This document shows, one piece after another, positions 43,178-51,294 of a stretch of 64,000 nucleotides of DNA (positions are counted from its first letter, which is position 1; each line of letters begins with the position of its first letter). Source of the stretch: Vagococcus intermedius. Its GTDB lineage: Bacteria; Bacillota; Bacilli; Lactobacillales; Vagococcaceae. The position numbers and the translations under genes are program-made. The notes beneath the pieces are model-generated. The model saw only the letters and a program-made list of their open reading frames with translations. It was not told the DNA's origin and did not search any database. Location of the stretch: assembly GCF_029144185.1 (NCBI RefSeq), contig NZ_CP110232.1, forward strand, positions 1,178,001 to 1,242,000, written 5' to 3'.

Positions 43178-43771
43178 ATGAAATTCACATTAAAAACAAA
43201 AGACTTAATTACTGCAGGTGTTTTTGCAGCTTTATATTTTGTTGTAGTCGCCCTTGTTACCTTCGCTTGTATGATTTTATTACCTGGATTAGGTAACTTA
43301 ATTATTCCTACCGTCGTTGCCTTAATTGTTGGTCCTATATTTTATTTGCTAATCAACCGTGTCCCTAAATTTGGTGCTGTCACTATTTTAAGCTCAGTCA
43401 TGGGAATATTTTTTATGTTTTCTGGTCATTTTCCATTATCTTTCATACCAAATTTTGTATTTGGAATCTTAGCAGATATTCTGTTATCTTCAGGTAAAAG
43501 GACAGCTAACCGTGAGCTAGCTGCTTTCACAGTCTTTAATTACGGTCTAATCGGTCCCCTGGTCACCTTATGGTTCATGAAAGCTAAATATGTCCAATCA
43601 TTGGTAGATAGAGGGAAAGGCGCTGACTATATCAATGGTTTATTAAAATATGTTAACTGGAATATTTTCATTATCTTAATGATATCAATTTTAATCGCTT
43701 CTATTATTGGCGGGCTATATGGTAAAAAAATGATGGCTAAACACTTTTCTCACGCAAGGACTATTAATTAA
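43178..43771 (+). CDS. ECF transporter S component, MptD/Trep_Strep family
   Basis: 197 residues, six hydrophobic helices, starting LKTKDLITAGVFAALYFVVVALVTF, the sequence style of MptD/Trep_Strep S components. It binds the substrate and partners with the T and A subunits encoded directly downstream. Related dedicated ECF systems in streptococci and lactobacilli have been linked to haem uptake, and the Fur-like site upstream would fit an iron source, but the substrate is not shown by the sequence. Confidence 0.82.
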   Translation: MKFTLKTKDLITAGVFAALYFVVVALVTFACMILLPGLGNLIIPTVVALIVGPIFYLLINRVPKFGAVTILSSVMGIFFMFSGHFPLSFIPNFVFGILADILLSSGKRTANRELAAFTVFNYGLIGPLVTLWFMKAKYVQSLVDRGKGADYINGLLKYVNWNIFIILMISILIASIIGGLYGKKMMAKHFSHARTIN

Positions 43772-44443
43772 ATGATAAGTGACAAACTGAGTGCTTTCAC
43801 AAAACTTTTTTTATTAGTAATTGCCAATTTTTTCTTTATCTTTCCTTTTGAATTATTAAATGAAATAATTTTCGTTATTTTATTAACGCTGTTGTTAAGT
43901 TTTAGCAACCATCTAAAAATCGCTTTTCGCTTTATACTTTTTTATATTTTCATGTTAGTAATCCATGAATTGGCTCTAGAGTATTATACAACTTTTGTGG
44001 GGGCAACTATTGCCGGATTTAGCCTAGGATTTACATTGATTGTTCCTTGCATGATGGCCGGTACTCTATTAATCAAAACCACTTCTATTTCTGATTTAAT
44101 CAACGTTTTAGTTAAATTACATGTACCCAAATTTCTAATTATACCTTTTATTGTTATGATACGCTTTATCCCTCACTTTTTTGAAGATATAAAAAGTATT
44201 CATAGTGCCATGATTTTACGTTTGGCCAAACAAAAAAAAGGACCCGCTGCTATTTTAAATCGAATTGAATACTTTTTAATTCCATTATTAAACTCAGCCA
44301 TCAATGCTGCTAATCAATTAGCCATTGCCGGTTTGTCGAAAGGAATAGATTATATCAAAACTAGAACCATCCTGACTCCTTTAAAGCTTGGATTAGCAGA
44401 TATAATTATTTTAGTTATTAGTAGTATTATTATTTTGAGCTAA
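43772..44443 (+). CDS. ECF transporter T (transmembrane) component
   Basis: 223 residues; ATG immediately follows the stop of the S gene (TAAATG). CbiQ/EcfT-type membrane protein with the coupling motif region FLIIPFIVMIRFIPHFFEDIKSIHSAMILRLAKQK (an ARG-like signature) and NQLAIAGLSKGID. It joins the S component to the ATPase. Dedicated to this operon rather than shared. Confidence 0.85.
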   Translation: MISDKLSAFTKLFLLVIANFFFIFPFELLNEIIFVILLTLLLSFSNHLKIAFRFILFYIFMLVIHELALEYYTTFVGATIAGFSLGFTLIVPCMMAGTLLIKTTSISDLINVLVKLHVPKFLIIPFIVMIRFIPHFFEDIKSIHSAMILRLAKQKKGPAAILNRIEYFLIPLLNSAINAANQLAIAGLSKGIDYIKTRTILTPLKLGLADIIILVISSIIILS

Positions 44444-44455
44444 GGAGATTTAACG

Positions 44456-45910
44456 ATGATCACATTTGAAAATTTTTCATTTACTTATCCCAATAGTTCC
44501 GCCGGTCTAAATGATATTAACTTATCAATAGAGAAAGGGGAATTTGTTGTCCTTTGTGGCCAAAGTGGCTGTGGCAAAACTACCCTATCACGCTGTATCA
44601 ATGGTTTAATACTAGAAACAAACGAGGTCGACCTATCTGGTAAATGCCAAATTGGTGAAAACATCTTAGGGGACAGTCCCTTTAAAGAATTTACGAAACT
44701 AGTAGGCTCTGTTTTTCAAAATCCTCGAACGCAGTTTTTTACCAATACAGTAGCTGATGAACTAGTTTTCACTTCAGAAAATCTTGGGCTACCAGCCGAT
44801 CTTATTAGGGACAGGTTTAATGAGACCGTTAGTTTATTCGATTTAACACATTTACTAAAACGAGATATGTTCTCCTTATCTGGTGGTGAAAAACAATTAG
44901 TAGCTTGTGCAGCAGCCTTTATTCATCGTCCACCCATCTTTGTTTTCGATGAACCAACTAGTAATCTTGATACTTTAGCTATCGCAAAATTAAAAAAAGC
45001 GCTCAGCACCTTAAAAAATAAAGGGTGTACAATTATCGTCTCCGAACACCGTTTAGCTTACTTAACCGATTTAGCAGACCGTTTTATTATAATGGACAAT
45101 GGGACAATTGATACGATCATGTCAACTAAGGCTATACTGGCTCTAACAGAAAAACAACGTGAAACCTTAGCACTGCGACATACGTCTTACCATAATATCT
45201 ATTTAGACACGTCTAGTGTCCCTAAAAAAAATAATTATTTGAAACCATTGATAGGAACTAACCTAACTTGCTCTTATAAAAGAAAGAAAGACTGTCTAAA
45301 TATTTCAGAAATAGTATTTGACCGCGGTTGCGTCACGACCTTAGTCGGCCCTAATGGTGCAGGAAAAACAACACTTGCAAAAACTTTAACCGGTTTGAAA
45401 AAACTTACAACAGGTAACTATCGTTATGACGATCATGTTCTTAAAAAGCGAAAACTTAACCAACTAAGTGCAATGGTTATGCAGGATGTACAGCTCCAAC
45501 TATTTTTTGAATCTGTACAAAAAGAACTAACTTTCCAAGTAAACGACGACATGTTAGTCACATCAATTGCTGATTTATTTGATTTAACTGACCTGCTTTT
45601 ACAACATCCTAGTAGCTTATCCGGTGGTCAAATGCAACGAGTAGCATTAGCTACTGCATTTTTATCAGATAAAGAAATTATTGTGTTAGATGAACCTACT
45701 AGTGGTCTTGATTGGCTCCATATGGCCCAAGTTGCTCATGCTATTAATCAGCTAAAAGAAACGGGTAAAGTTGTTATTTTGATAACTCATGATCTGGAAT
45801 TATTATCACTGACTACTGATAAAGTCATCTCTTTGGATCATGGCAAAGTAGTTAATACAACTACTCTTACACCTCAAACTTTTGAAACTATCAAAAAATA
45901 CTATCTCTAA
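44456..45910 (+). CDS. ECF transporter ATPase with two fused ABC domains
   Basis: 484 residues with two complete nucleotide-binding domains. First: GQSGCGKTTLSR, LSGGEKQLVACAAAF, FVFDEPTSNLD. Second: GPNGAGKTTLAKTL, LSGGQMQRVALATAF, IVLDEPTSGLD, and a switch His in both (SEHR, LITHD). It replaces the separate EcfA and EcfA' subunits. AAGGAG precedes the ATG, 12 bases after the T gene. Confidence 0.93.
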   Translation: MITFENFSFTYPNSSAGLNDINLSIEKGEFVVLCGQSGCGKTTLSRCINGLILETNEVDLSGKCQIGENILGDSPFKEFTKLVGSVFQNPRTQFFTNTVADELVFTSENLGLPADLIRDRFNETVSLFDLTHLLKRDMFSLSGGEKQLVACAAAFIHRPPIFVFDEPTSNLDTLAIAKLKKALSTLKNKGCTIIVSEHRLAYLTDLADRFIIMDNGTIDTIMSTKAILALTEKQRETLALRHTSYHNIYLDTSSVPKKNNYLKPLIGTNLTCSYKRKKDCLNISEIVFDRGCVTTLVGPNGAGKTTLAKTLTGLKKLTTGNYRYDDHVLKKRKLNQLSAMVMQDVQLQLFFESVQKELTFQVNDDMLVTSIADLFDLTDLLLQHPSSLSGGQMQRVALATAFLSDKEIIVLDEPTSGLDWLHMAQVAHAINQLKETGKVVILITHDLELLSLTTDKVISLDHGKVVNTTTLTPQTFETIKKYYL

Positions 45911-45916
45911 AAAGAG

Positions 45917-45947
45917 AAAAGCAGACGGATATAACCATCTGCTTTTT
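45917..45947. terminator. bidirectional terminator after the ECF operon
   Basis: AAAAGCAGACGG with CCATCTGCTTTTTT (one mismatch), between the ECF ATPase and a convergent small gene. Confidence 0.8.
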
Positions 45948-45952
45948 TCTTT

Positions 45953-46156
45953 TTATTTTTTTATCCAACCATAACGTGATATTTCGTGAACTTGGACTTC
46001 TGCTATCTCTCTATTTTTCATAAATAGATTAAAATAATTTGTTATTGTTTCAACCGTGTCATCTAATGTCCCAGAGATAAAACGTTTATTTTTACTTCCT
46101 TTAATAGTGAACTCAACTTCATATAATGACATGTCTTTCCAAAATTCTTCAACCAT
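45953..46156 (-). CDS. small protein of unknown function (67 aa)
   Basis: Starts at the ATG at 46156 with AAGGAG ten bases upstream. Soluble, with alternating strands (MSLYEVEFTIKGSKNKRFIS) and a C-terminal HEISRYGWIKK. It has the same general size and strand/helix look as the 69-residue protein at 50684 (...YKVVWQEGKNKRQTTRF...), so they may belong to one family; this is a weak similarity judged by eye. No function known. Confidence 0.6.
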   Translation of the reverse strand: MVEEFWKDMSLYEVEFTIKGSKNKRFISGTLDDTVETITNYFNLFMKNREIAEVQVHEISRYGWIKK

Positions 46157-46377
46157 TTCAGATGCACTCCTTTTTTACTTGCTTTATTATATTAAAATAT
46201 TAGCATATTAGTCTCAGAAAATCGTATCTAAATTCTTATGATTTTCTAGTATTAAATAAAACAAGAAATAAAAAGATTTTCATATCAAGATTCACTCTTT
46301 ATTTTTAAAATCAATAAGGTAATCTTATATAATAATTTAATAAAAACATATTTTTATCAAATTAGTTTTTTTAGACA

Positions 46378-46421
46378 AAAAGAAAAAGACTGTTTCTCCA
46401 TTTCAGTCTTTTTCTTTTTGT
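46378..46421 (-). terminator. terminator after the small anchored protein gene
   Basis: AAAAAGAAAAAGACTG with CAGTCTTTTTCTTTTT. The rest of the 289-base gap 46157-46445 shows no gene. Confidence 0.85.
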
Positions 46422-46445
46422 TTGTTAAGAATAGTTTTATAATAA

Positions 46446-46835
46446 TTAGTCTGTTACTAAGGAAAATGAGCCTGTTTCTGCATCAACTGTTACATACGGT
46501 TTTACTCCTGTTTCCAATTCATTCACATAAATGCCATAGTAGTCGTGATCATTAAAATTCCCTGCAAAAACATATTTTTGCACGGTTACTTGATACATAT
46601 TATATAGATTTTGTTCAAATAAAGGTTTCCAAGTCTCATCAGTACTTTTAGGTTCTTTCTTTTCTTCCTGTGGTTGTGGTTGTTTTTGTTTAGGTTCTTT
46701 TTTCTTTTGTTTAGGTTTACTTTCCTGACTTACTTCTTTTTTTTCTCCTAAAAATGAAGTTTCTGTCTTTAAATAGGCAATACCTGCCAAAACCAAAAAC
46801 AATAACACAATTGTTGCTAATATTTTTTTATTCAT
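46446..46835 (-). CDS. membrane-anchored protein with Lys/Gln/Pro/Glu linker
   Basis: 129 residues. N-terminal hydrophobic anchor (ILATIVLLFLVLAGIAYL, no lipobox), a low-complexity linker KPKQKKKEPKQKQPQPQ to about residue 65, then a small extracytoplasmic domain (YNMYQVTVQKYVFAGNFNDH ... YVTVDAETGSFSLVTD) that resembles a short PepSY/DUF5590-like beta unit, a weak match. GAAAGGAATT precedes the ATG. Function unknown. Confidence 0.65.
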   Translation of the reverse strand: MNKKILATIVLLFLVLAGIAYLKTETSFLGEKKEVSQESKPKQKKKEPKQKQPQPQEEKKEPKSTDETWKPLFEQNLYNMYQVTVQKYVFAGNFNDHDYYGIYVNELETGVKPYVTVDAETGSFSLVTD

Positions 46836-47011
46836 CTCTAATTCCTTTCACCAATTCTAACTCATTAATTTTTACTCGGTTACTTGAGGATTTTATTCCA
46901 TTATACCCTATAACCACCTTCAATTTACTTATAAAAACTATGATTTTTTAAATTTTTCAAGACAAACTTTTTTTATACAAGTTTACCATTTTTACTAACA
47001 GTCACTTTCGC

Positions 47012-47040
47012 TTGACCTGTATTATATATAGAAATATATG
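47012..47040 (+). promoter_or_regulatory. promoter of the FUSC-family gene
   Basis: -35 TTGACC (47012-47017), 17-base spacer, -10 TATATG (47035-47040). Confidence 0.55.
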
Positions 47041-47114
47041 CTAATATTTTCTTTATTATTAACACACACTATGTTATATTGTTCAATGCTAATAATTTAT
47101 AGGAGTGAGTCTTA

Positions 47115-48089
47115 ATGAAAGAGATCAATCGTACCACAATGAAAAACAACTTTTTTATGATTGCAAAAATAATTTTATTCATCACAGCTATTACTTTTAT
47201 TTTTACAAAGCAGGAGACACTCGATGCCGTGGCAGTAGTCACTGGTTTTCTGATGTTTAGTTATAGTCCTCTCCCTTTTAAATATAAACATGCGACAACT
47301 TTTCTTGCTCTTTCTTTTCCCTTGATCGGTTTCCTAACATTTCTGGCCTCATTAAATATCTGGTTTGGTCTACTTATTAATTTGATTGGTATATTTTTTG
47401 TTACATTACTGACCAGTCAACCATTTAATTATAAACTCTTTATGCCATTTATACTACTCGTTATTTTTTCTAACTCAGGTATTTATTCAGGTATCATTCT
47501 AAGTGTTAGAATGGTTTTTCTACTAATATCTGGTATTGTCATAGCTACTATTTACAAAAAGAAACATCCTAACACTGTCGATAAGCCTTCATTGGCAACA
47601 TGCTTGATTGCTAATTTTAAAAAGGTTGAAATTAGAAAATTCAGTATTAAATTAACTTTAGCTTTAACAACCGCCTTATTCATTAGTCAGTATTTTCAGT
47701 TAGAGCGCGGAATGTGGCTATGTATGACTGTTTTATCTGTGACACAATTGACTCAAAATGATATGAAACGTCGAATTGGTGAGAGAGCTTTAGCAACGAT
47801 AATTGGTTGTGCTGTTTATTTCTTACTCTTTCATTTATTAGTTCCCAGTGATTATACTATAATTTTAACCTTTAGTTTAGCCTATATTTATCAATTCCTA
47901 GATACTTATTTATTACAAACCACCTTCAATACTATGAATGCTCTCTCTGCTACAAGTCTTATGTGGCCGACTACTATAGCTATTGAAACGAGAGTGTTAT
48001 TTCTCCTAGCAGGTATTTTATTAGTACTTATTGTCTATCTAATAATAGAACTACCTAAATGGGAAAGACTACAAAAACTTACAAATTAA
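47115..48089 (+). CDS. FUSC-family integral membrane protein
   Basis: 324 residues, eight or more helices in two clusters (about 15-155 and 180-310) with the FUSC-like second half RKFSIKLTLALTTALFISQYFQLERGMWLCMTVLSV and KRRIGERALATIIGCAVYF. Relatives are proposed aromatic acid exporters (AaeB, fusaric acid resistance). No soluble C-terminal domain, which is shorter than AaeB. TAGGAGTGAG precedes the ATG. Monocistronic. Confidence 0.82.
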   Translation: MKEINRTTMKNNFFMIAKIILFITAITFIFTKQETLDAVAVVTGFLMFSYSPLPFKYKHATTFLALSFPLIGFLTFLASLNIWFGLLINLIGIFFVTLLTSQPFNYKLFMPFILLVIFSNSGIYSGIILSVRMVFLLISGIVIATIYKKKHPNTVDKPSLATCLIANFKKVEIRKFSIKLTLALTTALFISQYFQLERGMWLCMTVLSVTQLTQNDMKRRIGERALATIIGCAVYFLLFHLLVPSDYTIILTFSLAYIYQFLDTYLLQTTFNTMNALSATSLMWPTTIAIETRVLFLLAGILLVLIVYLIIELPKWERLQKLTN

Positions 48090-48131
48090 AAACACCCAAT
48101 CTCTTACTTATAAGAGATTGGGTGTTTTTAA
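48089..48131. terminator. bidirectional terminator
   Basis: AAAAACACCCAATCTCTTA with its perfect complement, starting at the FUSC stop codon. Confidence 0.9.
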
Positions 48132-48185
48132 TGTTATTTCTGTACTATTCTACATTATCATTTTTAAAATAAGACGATCTCGATT

Positions 48186-48617
48186 TTAACGAATGTATCT
48201 GCCACTGTAGCTTTGATTGAACTCAGATTCAAATTGTTCCTTTATCCAATTCTCCCAATCTTCCATTGTTCGTTTAGCATATTTTCCTAAATTTGAAGAT
48301 TCTGTATAAAAATAATCAATTTTTGCTTGATGCCAAATGATATTCTCTAAATAGGCTTCTTTATCATCCCAAGATTGGTAATGATCTAATTCAATCGGAT
48401 CTAGCAAAATAAATAACTGCTCACCTGTTTGAAAATTTTCTGCCGCAATATATTCTCCCTCTTCATAGCCTTCACCATCATTTTCAATTTGACTAAAACG
48501 TGGTGGGCATTCTTTTAAGAAGAATTCTTTCATCTCATTTCTTTTAGTAATATAGGTCTCAGCTTCATCCACTGGAATATCCCAAACATCAACTAATACA
48601 GTTTTTTCTTGTGCCAT
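48186..48617 (-). CDS. acidic soluble protein of unknown function (143 aa)
   Basis: Start at the ATG at 48617, with AGGAGGCAA upstream; the longer frame to 48668 has no site. Rich in Glu, Asp, Trp and Tyr (NDGEGYEEGEYIAAENF, MEDWENWIKEQFESEF). No motif or signal peptide. No family recognised. It lies downstream of the aldolase gene but behind a hairpin, so it is probably separately expressed. Confidence 0.6.
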   Translation of the reverse strand: MAQEKTVLVDVWDIPVDEAETYITKRNEMKEFFLKECPPRFSQIENDGEGYEEGEYIAAENFQTGEQLFILLDPIELDHYQSWDDKEAYLENIIWHQAKIDYFYTESSNLGKYAKRTMEDWENWIKEQFESEFNQSYSGRYIR

Positions 48618-48690
48618 ATTATTGCCTCCTAAACGCGTACATAGATATCTAAAATCACATTGCTCCATACAGTATACACTATCCTAAAAA

Positions 48691-48735
48691 GATAAGTAAG
48701 TCCTCCTATTAGTGAAATAGAAGGACTTACTTATC
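48691..48735 (-). terminator. long hairpin between aldolase and the acidic protein gene
   Basis: Perfect 14-bp stem GATAAGTAAGTCCT (48691-48704) with AGGACTTACTTATC (48722-48735), continued by CTATT/AATAG. In the minus direction five T follow, so it can end the aldolase transcript about 85 bases after its stop. Confidence 0.75.
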
Positions 48736-48817
48736 ACTACTATAAAAAAATTGTCTGTGAGTTTTTCAGTATACGCTTAGATGAAAATAATACTAGAGTT
48801 AGAAGGTTACTAATAAA

Positions 48818-49705
48818 TTAGTTGATAGAGGCTTGATAAATACCCTCAATAGATTGTTTTAAGCTTTCATTGAAGCTATCCTCTGATTGATTAGCTGTCA
48901 GACCTTCTGTTAAGGCGCGAGAAAAACTAGCAATCACGCCTTGATTTTTAGCTAATACTTGATTTGCTTCTTCTCTTGCATAACCACCCGATAAAGCAAC
49001 AATTCGAATAATATTCGGATGTGTTACTAACTCTTTATATAAATTAATTTGTGTTGGAAGGGTCAATTTTAACATAACTTTCACATTAGGTTCTAAGGCA
49101 TCTAATTGTTTTTTTAATTCCTCGAATAAGATAGTTTCTGCTGCCTCTTTTTCAGGGCTATCAATAGCTACCTCAGGTTCAATAATCGGTATTAGGCCTG
49201 CTCTTACTACTTTTTTCCCCAAATCAAATTGCTGGGAAACGACTTCTGTTATTCCTTTTTTGTTGGCTAATTTAATAACTGAACGTTCTTTAGTACCAAA
49301 TATATGATAATTTTTAGCTTTTTCTAACAGTTTATCTAAATCAGGAATTTCTTTTAATAATTGAACCCCATTTTGTTCTTCTTGTAATCCTTTATCTATT
49401 TTCAAAAATGGAACTATTCCTTTTTCTTTCCATAAATAGTCAGCAGCTGGCATATTGGAAACATTTCTCTCCATCGTACCTTCAAATAAGATGGCTCCTA
49501 CCACTTTTTCGGAAGTAAAAGCTGGGCTAGTCATAATTCTAGTTCTCATCTTGTGAACTAAATCAAACATTTCTTCCTCATTTTTGTAGCTATCTTCGGA
49601 TAATCCATAAGTTTTTAACGCTTTCGGTGTACTGCCACCACTTTGGTCTAATGCTGCAATGAAGCCTTTACCATTGGTCATTCTACTTAGTTGTTCGTTA
49701 TTCAT
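48818..49705 (-). CDS. fda: class I fructose-bisphosphate aldolase
   Basis: 295 residues, close to the staphylococcal class I enzyme: [19 protein letters not shown] at the start, [34 protein letters not shown], and LKLTLPT with the region of the Schiff-base Lys, then [16 protein letters not shown]. Cleaves fructose-1,6-bisphosphate in glycolysis without a metal ion. AAAGGAGAATT precedes the ATG. Confidence 0.93.
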   Translation of the reverse strand: MNNEQLSRMTNGKGFIAALDQSGGSTPKALKTYGLSEDSYKNEEEMFDLVHKMRTRIMTSPAFTSEKVVGAILFEGTMERNVSNMPAADYLWKEKGIVPFLKIDKGLQEEQNGVQLLKEIPDLDKLLEKAKNYHIFGTKERSVIKLANKKGITEVVSQQFDLGKKVVRAGLIPIIEPEVAIDSPEKEAAETILFEELKKQLDALEPNVKVMLKLTLPTQINLYKELVTHPNIIRIVALSGGYAREEANQVLAKNQGVIASFSRALTEGLTANQSEDSFNESLKQSIEGIYQASIN

Positions 49706-49918
49706 TATAATTCTCCTTTACACGATAGTCTTAATAAATAAGTTTATAATTACTTACAAAACAAATTGTACCTCATTTTTCACAAAAAAACACAAATAAC
49801 GCTCACATTAAACTTATTAAGACGTCTTATTTAATCGAAAGTCTTCTATATCAGCATTACTAGGCTTTCTTTTTTATACTAAAGGAGCTATTTATAAACT
49901 ATTAGTCCTGATTTCATC

Positions 49919-49951
49919 AAAAAAACCAACTCTATTTAGAGTTGGTTTTTT
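49919..49951 (-). terminator. terminator after efp
   Basis: AAAAAACCAACTCTA with TAGAGTTGGTTTTTT, abutting the stop codon. Confidence 0.9.
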
Positions 49952-49952
49952 A

Positions 49953-50516
49953 TTATTTAGAAATACGTTTAAGATAAGTACATTCTTGCGTATTAATTTC
50001 TAATTTTTCACCTGCTTCGATGAAATCTGGAACGTTTACAACAACACCAGTTTCCATAATAGCTGGTTTACCAGAACCTGACACCGTAGCGCCTTTGATA
50101 GAAGGTTGCGTTTCTTTTACTTCTAACACAACTGTTGATGGTAATGTGATCCCAATTACTTCAGTTCCATAAAATTGAATTTTAACTTCCATGTTTTCCA
50201 ACATAAATTTCAATTCATCTTCAATGACTGATGTTGGAATTTCATATTGTTCATATGTCTCTAAATCCATAAAATTAGCCATATCATCTTGTGCATATAA
50301 ATATTGAACATCTTTACCTTCAATATAAGCTTTTTTTACTTTATCATCAGGTCTCATTGTTGTATCTGTTGTAGAACCTGTACGTACATCTTTAAGTTTC
50401 ATACGCATTACTGTATTACCTTTACCAGGTTTGTGATGACTAGCTTCCATAACGCGGATTAATTTTCCGTCTTGTTCGAATGTCATACCTGATTTAAGAT
50501 CACTAATTGCAATCAT
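49953..50516 (-). CDS. efp: translation elongation factor P
   Basis: 187 residues, full length with three beta-barrel domains: [44 protein letters not shown] contains the tip loop with the Lys (KPGKGN) that is modified in many species; the C-terminal [15 protein letters not shown] replaces the common GxYxxR ending. It relieves ribosome stalling at polyproline. AAAGGGGAATTT precedes the ATG. Monocistronic. Confidence 0.96.
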   Translation of the reverse strand: MIAISDLKSGMTFEQDGKLIRVMEASHHKPGKGNTVMRMKLKDVRTGSTTDTTMRPDDKVKKAYIEGKDVQYLYAQDDMANFMDLETYEQYEIPTSVIEDELKFMLENMEVKIQFYGTEVIGITLPSTVVLEVKETQPSIKGATVSGSGKPAIMETGVVVNVPDFIEAGEKLEINTQECTYLKRISK

Positions 50517-50683
50517 TTTAAAATTCCCCTTTTCTTAATTAAATAGAGATTATGTTAAACTATTCCTACATCATTGTAGCAAATTACACTCCGTTATTCT
50601 AGGGAAAAACGTATGAACCTTTATTATTTTTCTTATATTTTTACTTTTTTAGAAAGAAATTTTCGCTCCCTACTCATTTACTA

Positions 50684-50893
50684 CTAAATAAGCCAAGCCT
50701 CTTCTTCTCTCTCGATGCTTACTAAGACTATGAGTTCTTTTTCAAAGATTGGTATTAAGGAAGTCATAAGCTCTTCTTTTGTTACTTCATAATTAGTCAA
50801 CATAAAACGGGTAGTCTGTCTTTTATTTTTTCCTTCTTGCCACACCACTTTATAAATAATTTTCTTTTTATCTAATTCAAACATTCTACTCAC
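50684..50893 (-). CDS. small protein of unknown function (69 aa)
   Basis: ATG at 50893 or the in-frame ATG three codons on; AAAGGAGTGAG lies upstream. Soluble, KKIIYKVVWQEGKNKRQTTR followed by an amphipathic helix and LIVLVSIEREEEAWLI. Possibly related to the 67-residue protein at 45953. No function known. Upstream lies the structured intergenic segment. Confidence 0.55.
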   Translation of the reverse strand: MSRMFELDKKKIIYKVVWQEGKNKRQTTRFMLTNYEVTKEELMTSLIPIFEKELIVLVSIEREEEAWLI

Positions 50894-50929
50894 TCCTTTA
50901 ATTAGTTTTATGATTTAAATTTATACAAG

Positions 50930-51111
50930 AAAAAAAACCTTACAAAAGGTTTTTTACTATCACTAGTTATTATGAAGTAACTTACTTCTCTCCCCTTAAA
51001 TATAAGTTACTTCATAACATATCCCTCATAACCTTAACTAGTCTTTTATCTTGATAATGATAATCTTTCTTACCATTAAATAAAACACCTCTGAATACAA
51101 TATCAGAGGTA
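50930..51111. ncRNA. strongly folded intergenic segment, candidate small RNA
   Basis: Between divergent genes. Perfect 15-bp arms TTATGAAGTAACTTA (50970-50984) and TAAGTTACTTCATAA (51003-51017) enclose an 18-base loop. A further 8-bp pair, ACTAGTTA with TAACTAGT, closes around it with a bulge of about 17 bases. A terminator-like hairpin, AAAAAACCTT ... AAGGTTTTTT, is at about 50933-50956, with a longer T run in the minus direction. A Fur-like box (GATTATCATTATC on the minus strand, 51053-51065) lies on the other side, then a hairpin CCTCTGA ... TCAGAGG (about 51093-51111). The strand and promoter are unresolved. Confidence 0.45.
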
Positions 51112-51294
51112 GCTACTTATAATCTCTAGTAGTTGATTAAGAAATTATACTTACATCATAACAATTCATTCACTTTAAAACATGCTTTTTTTTTGGTTAA
51201 ATCTAACCATTTAGTGGGATTCATTTCATTTGTTTTTTGTTCTCAAACTATGATAACATTACTCTATTAATCTCGATAAACAGGAGTGATAACT

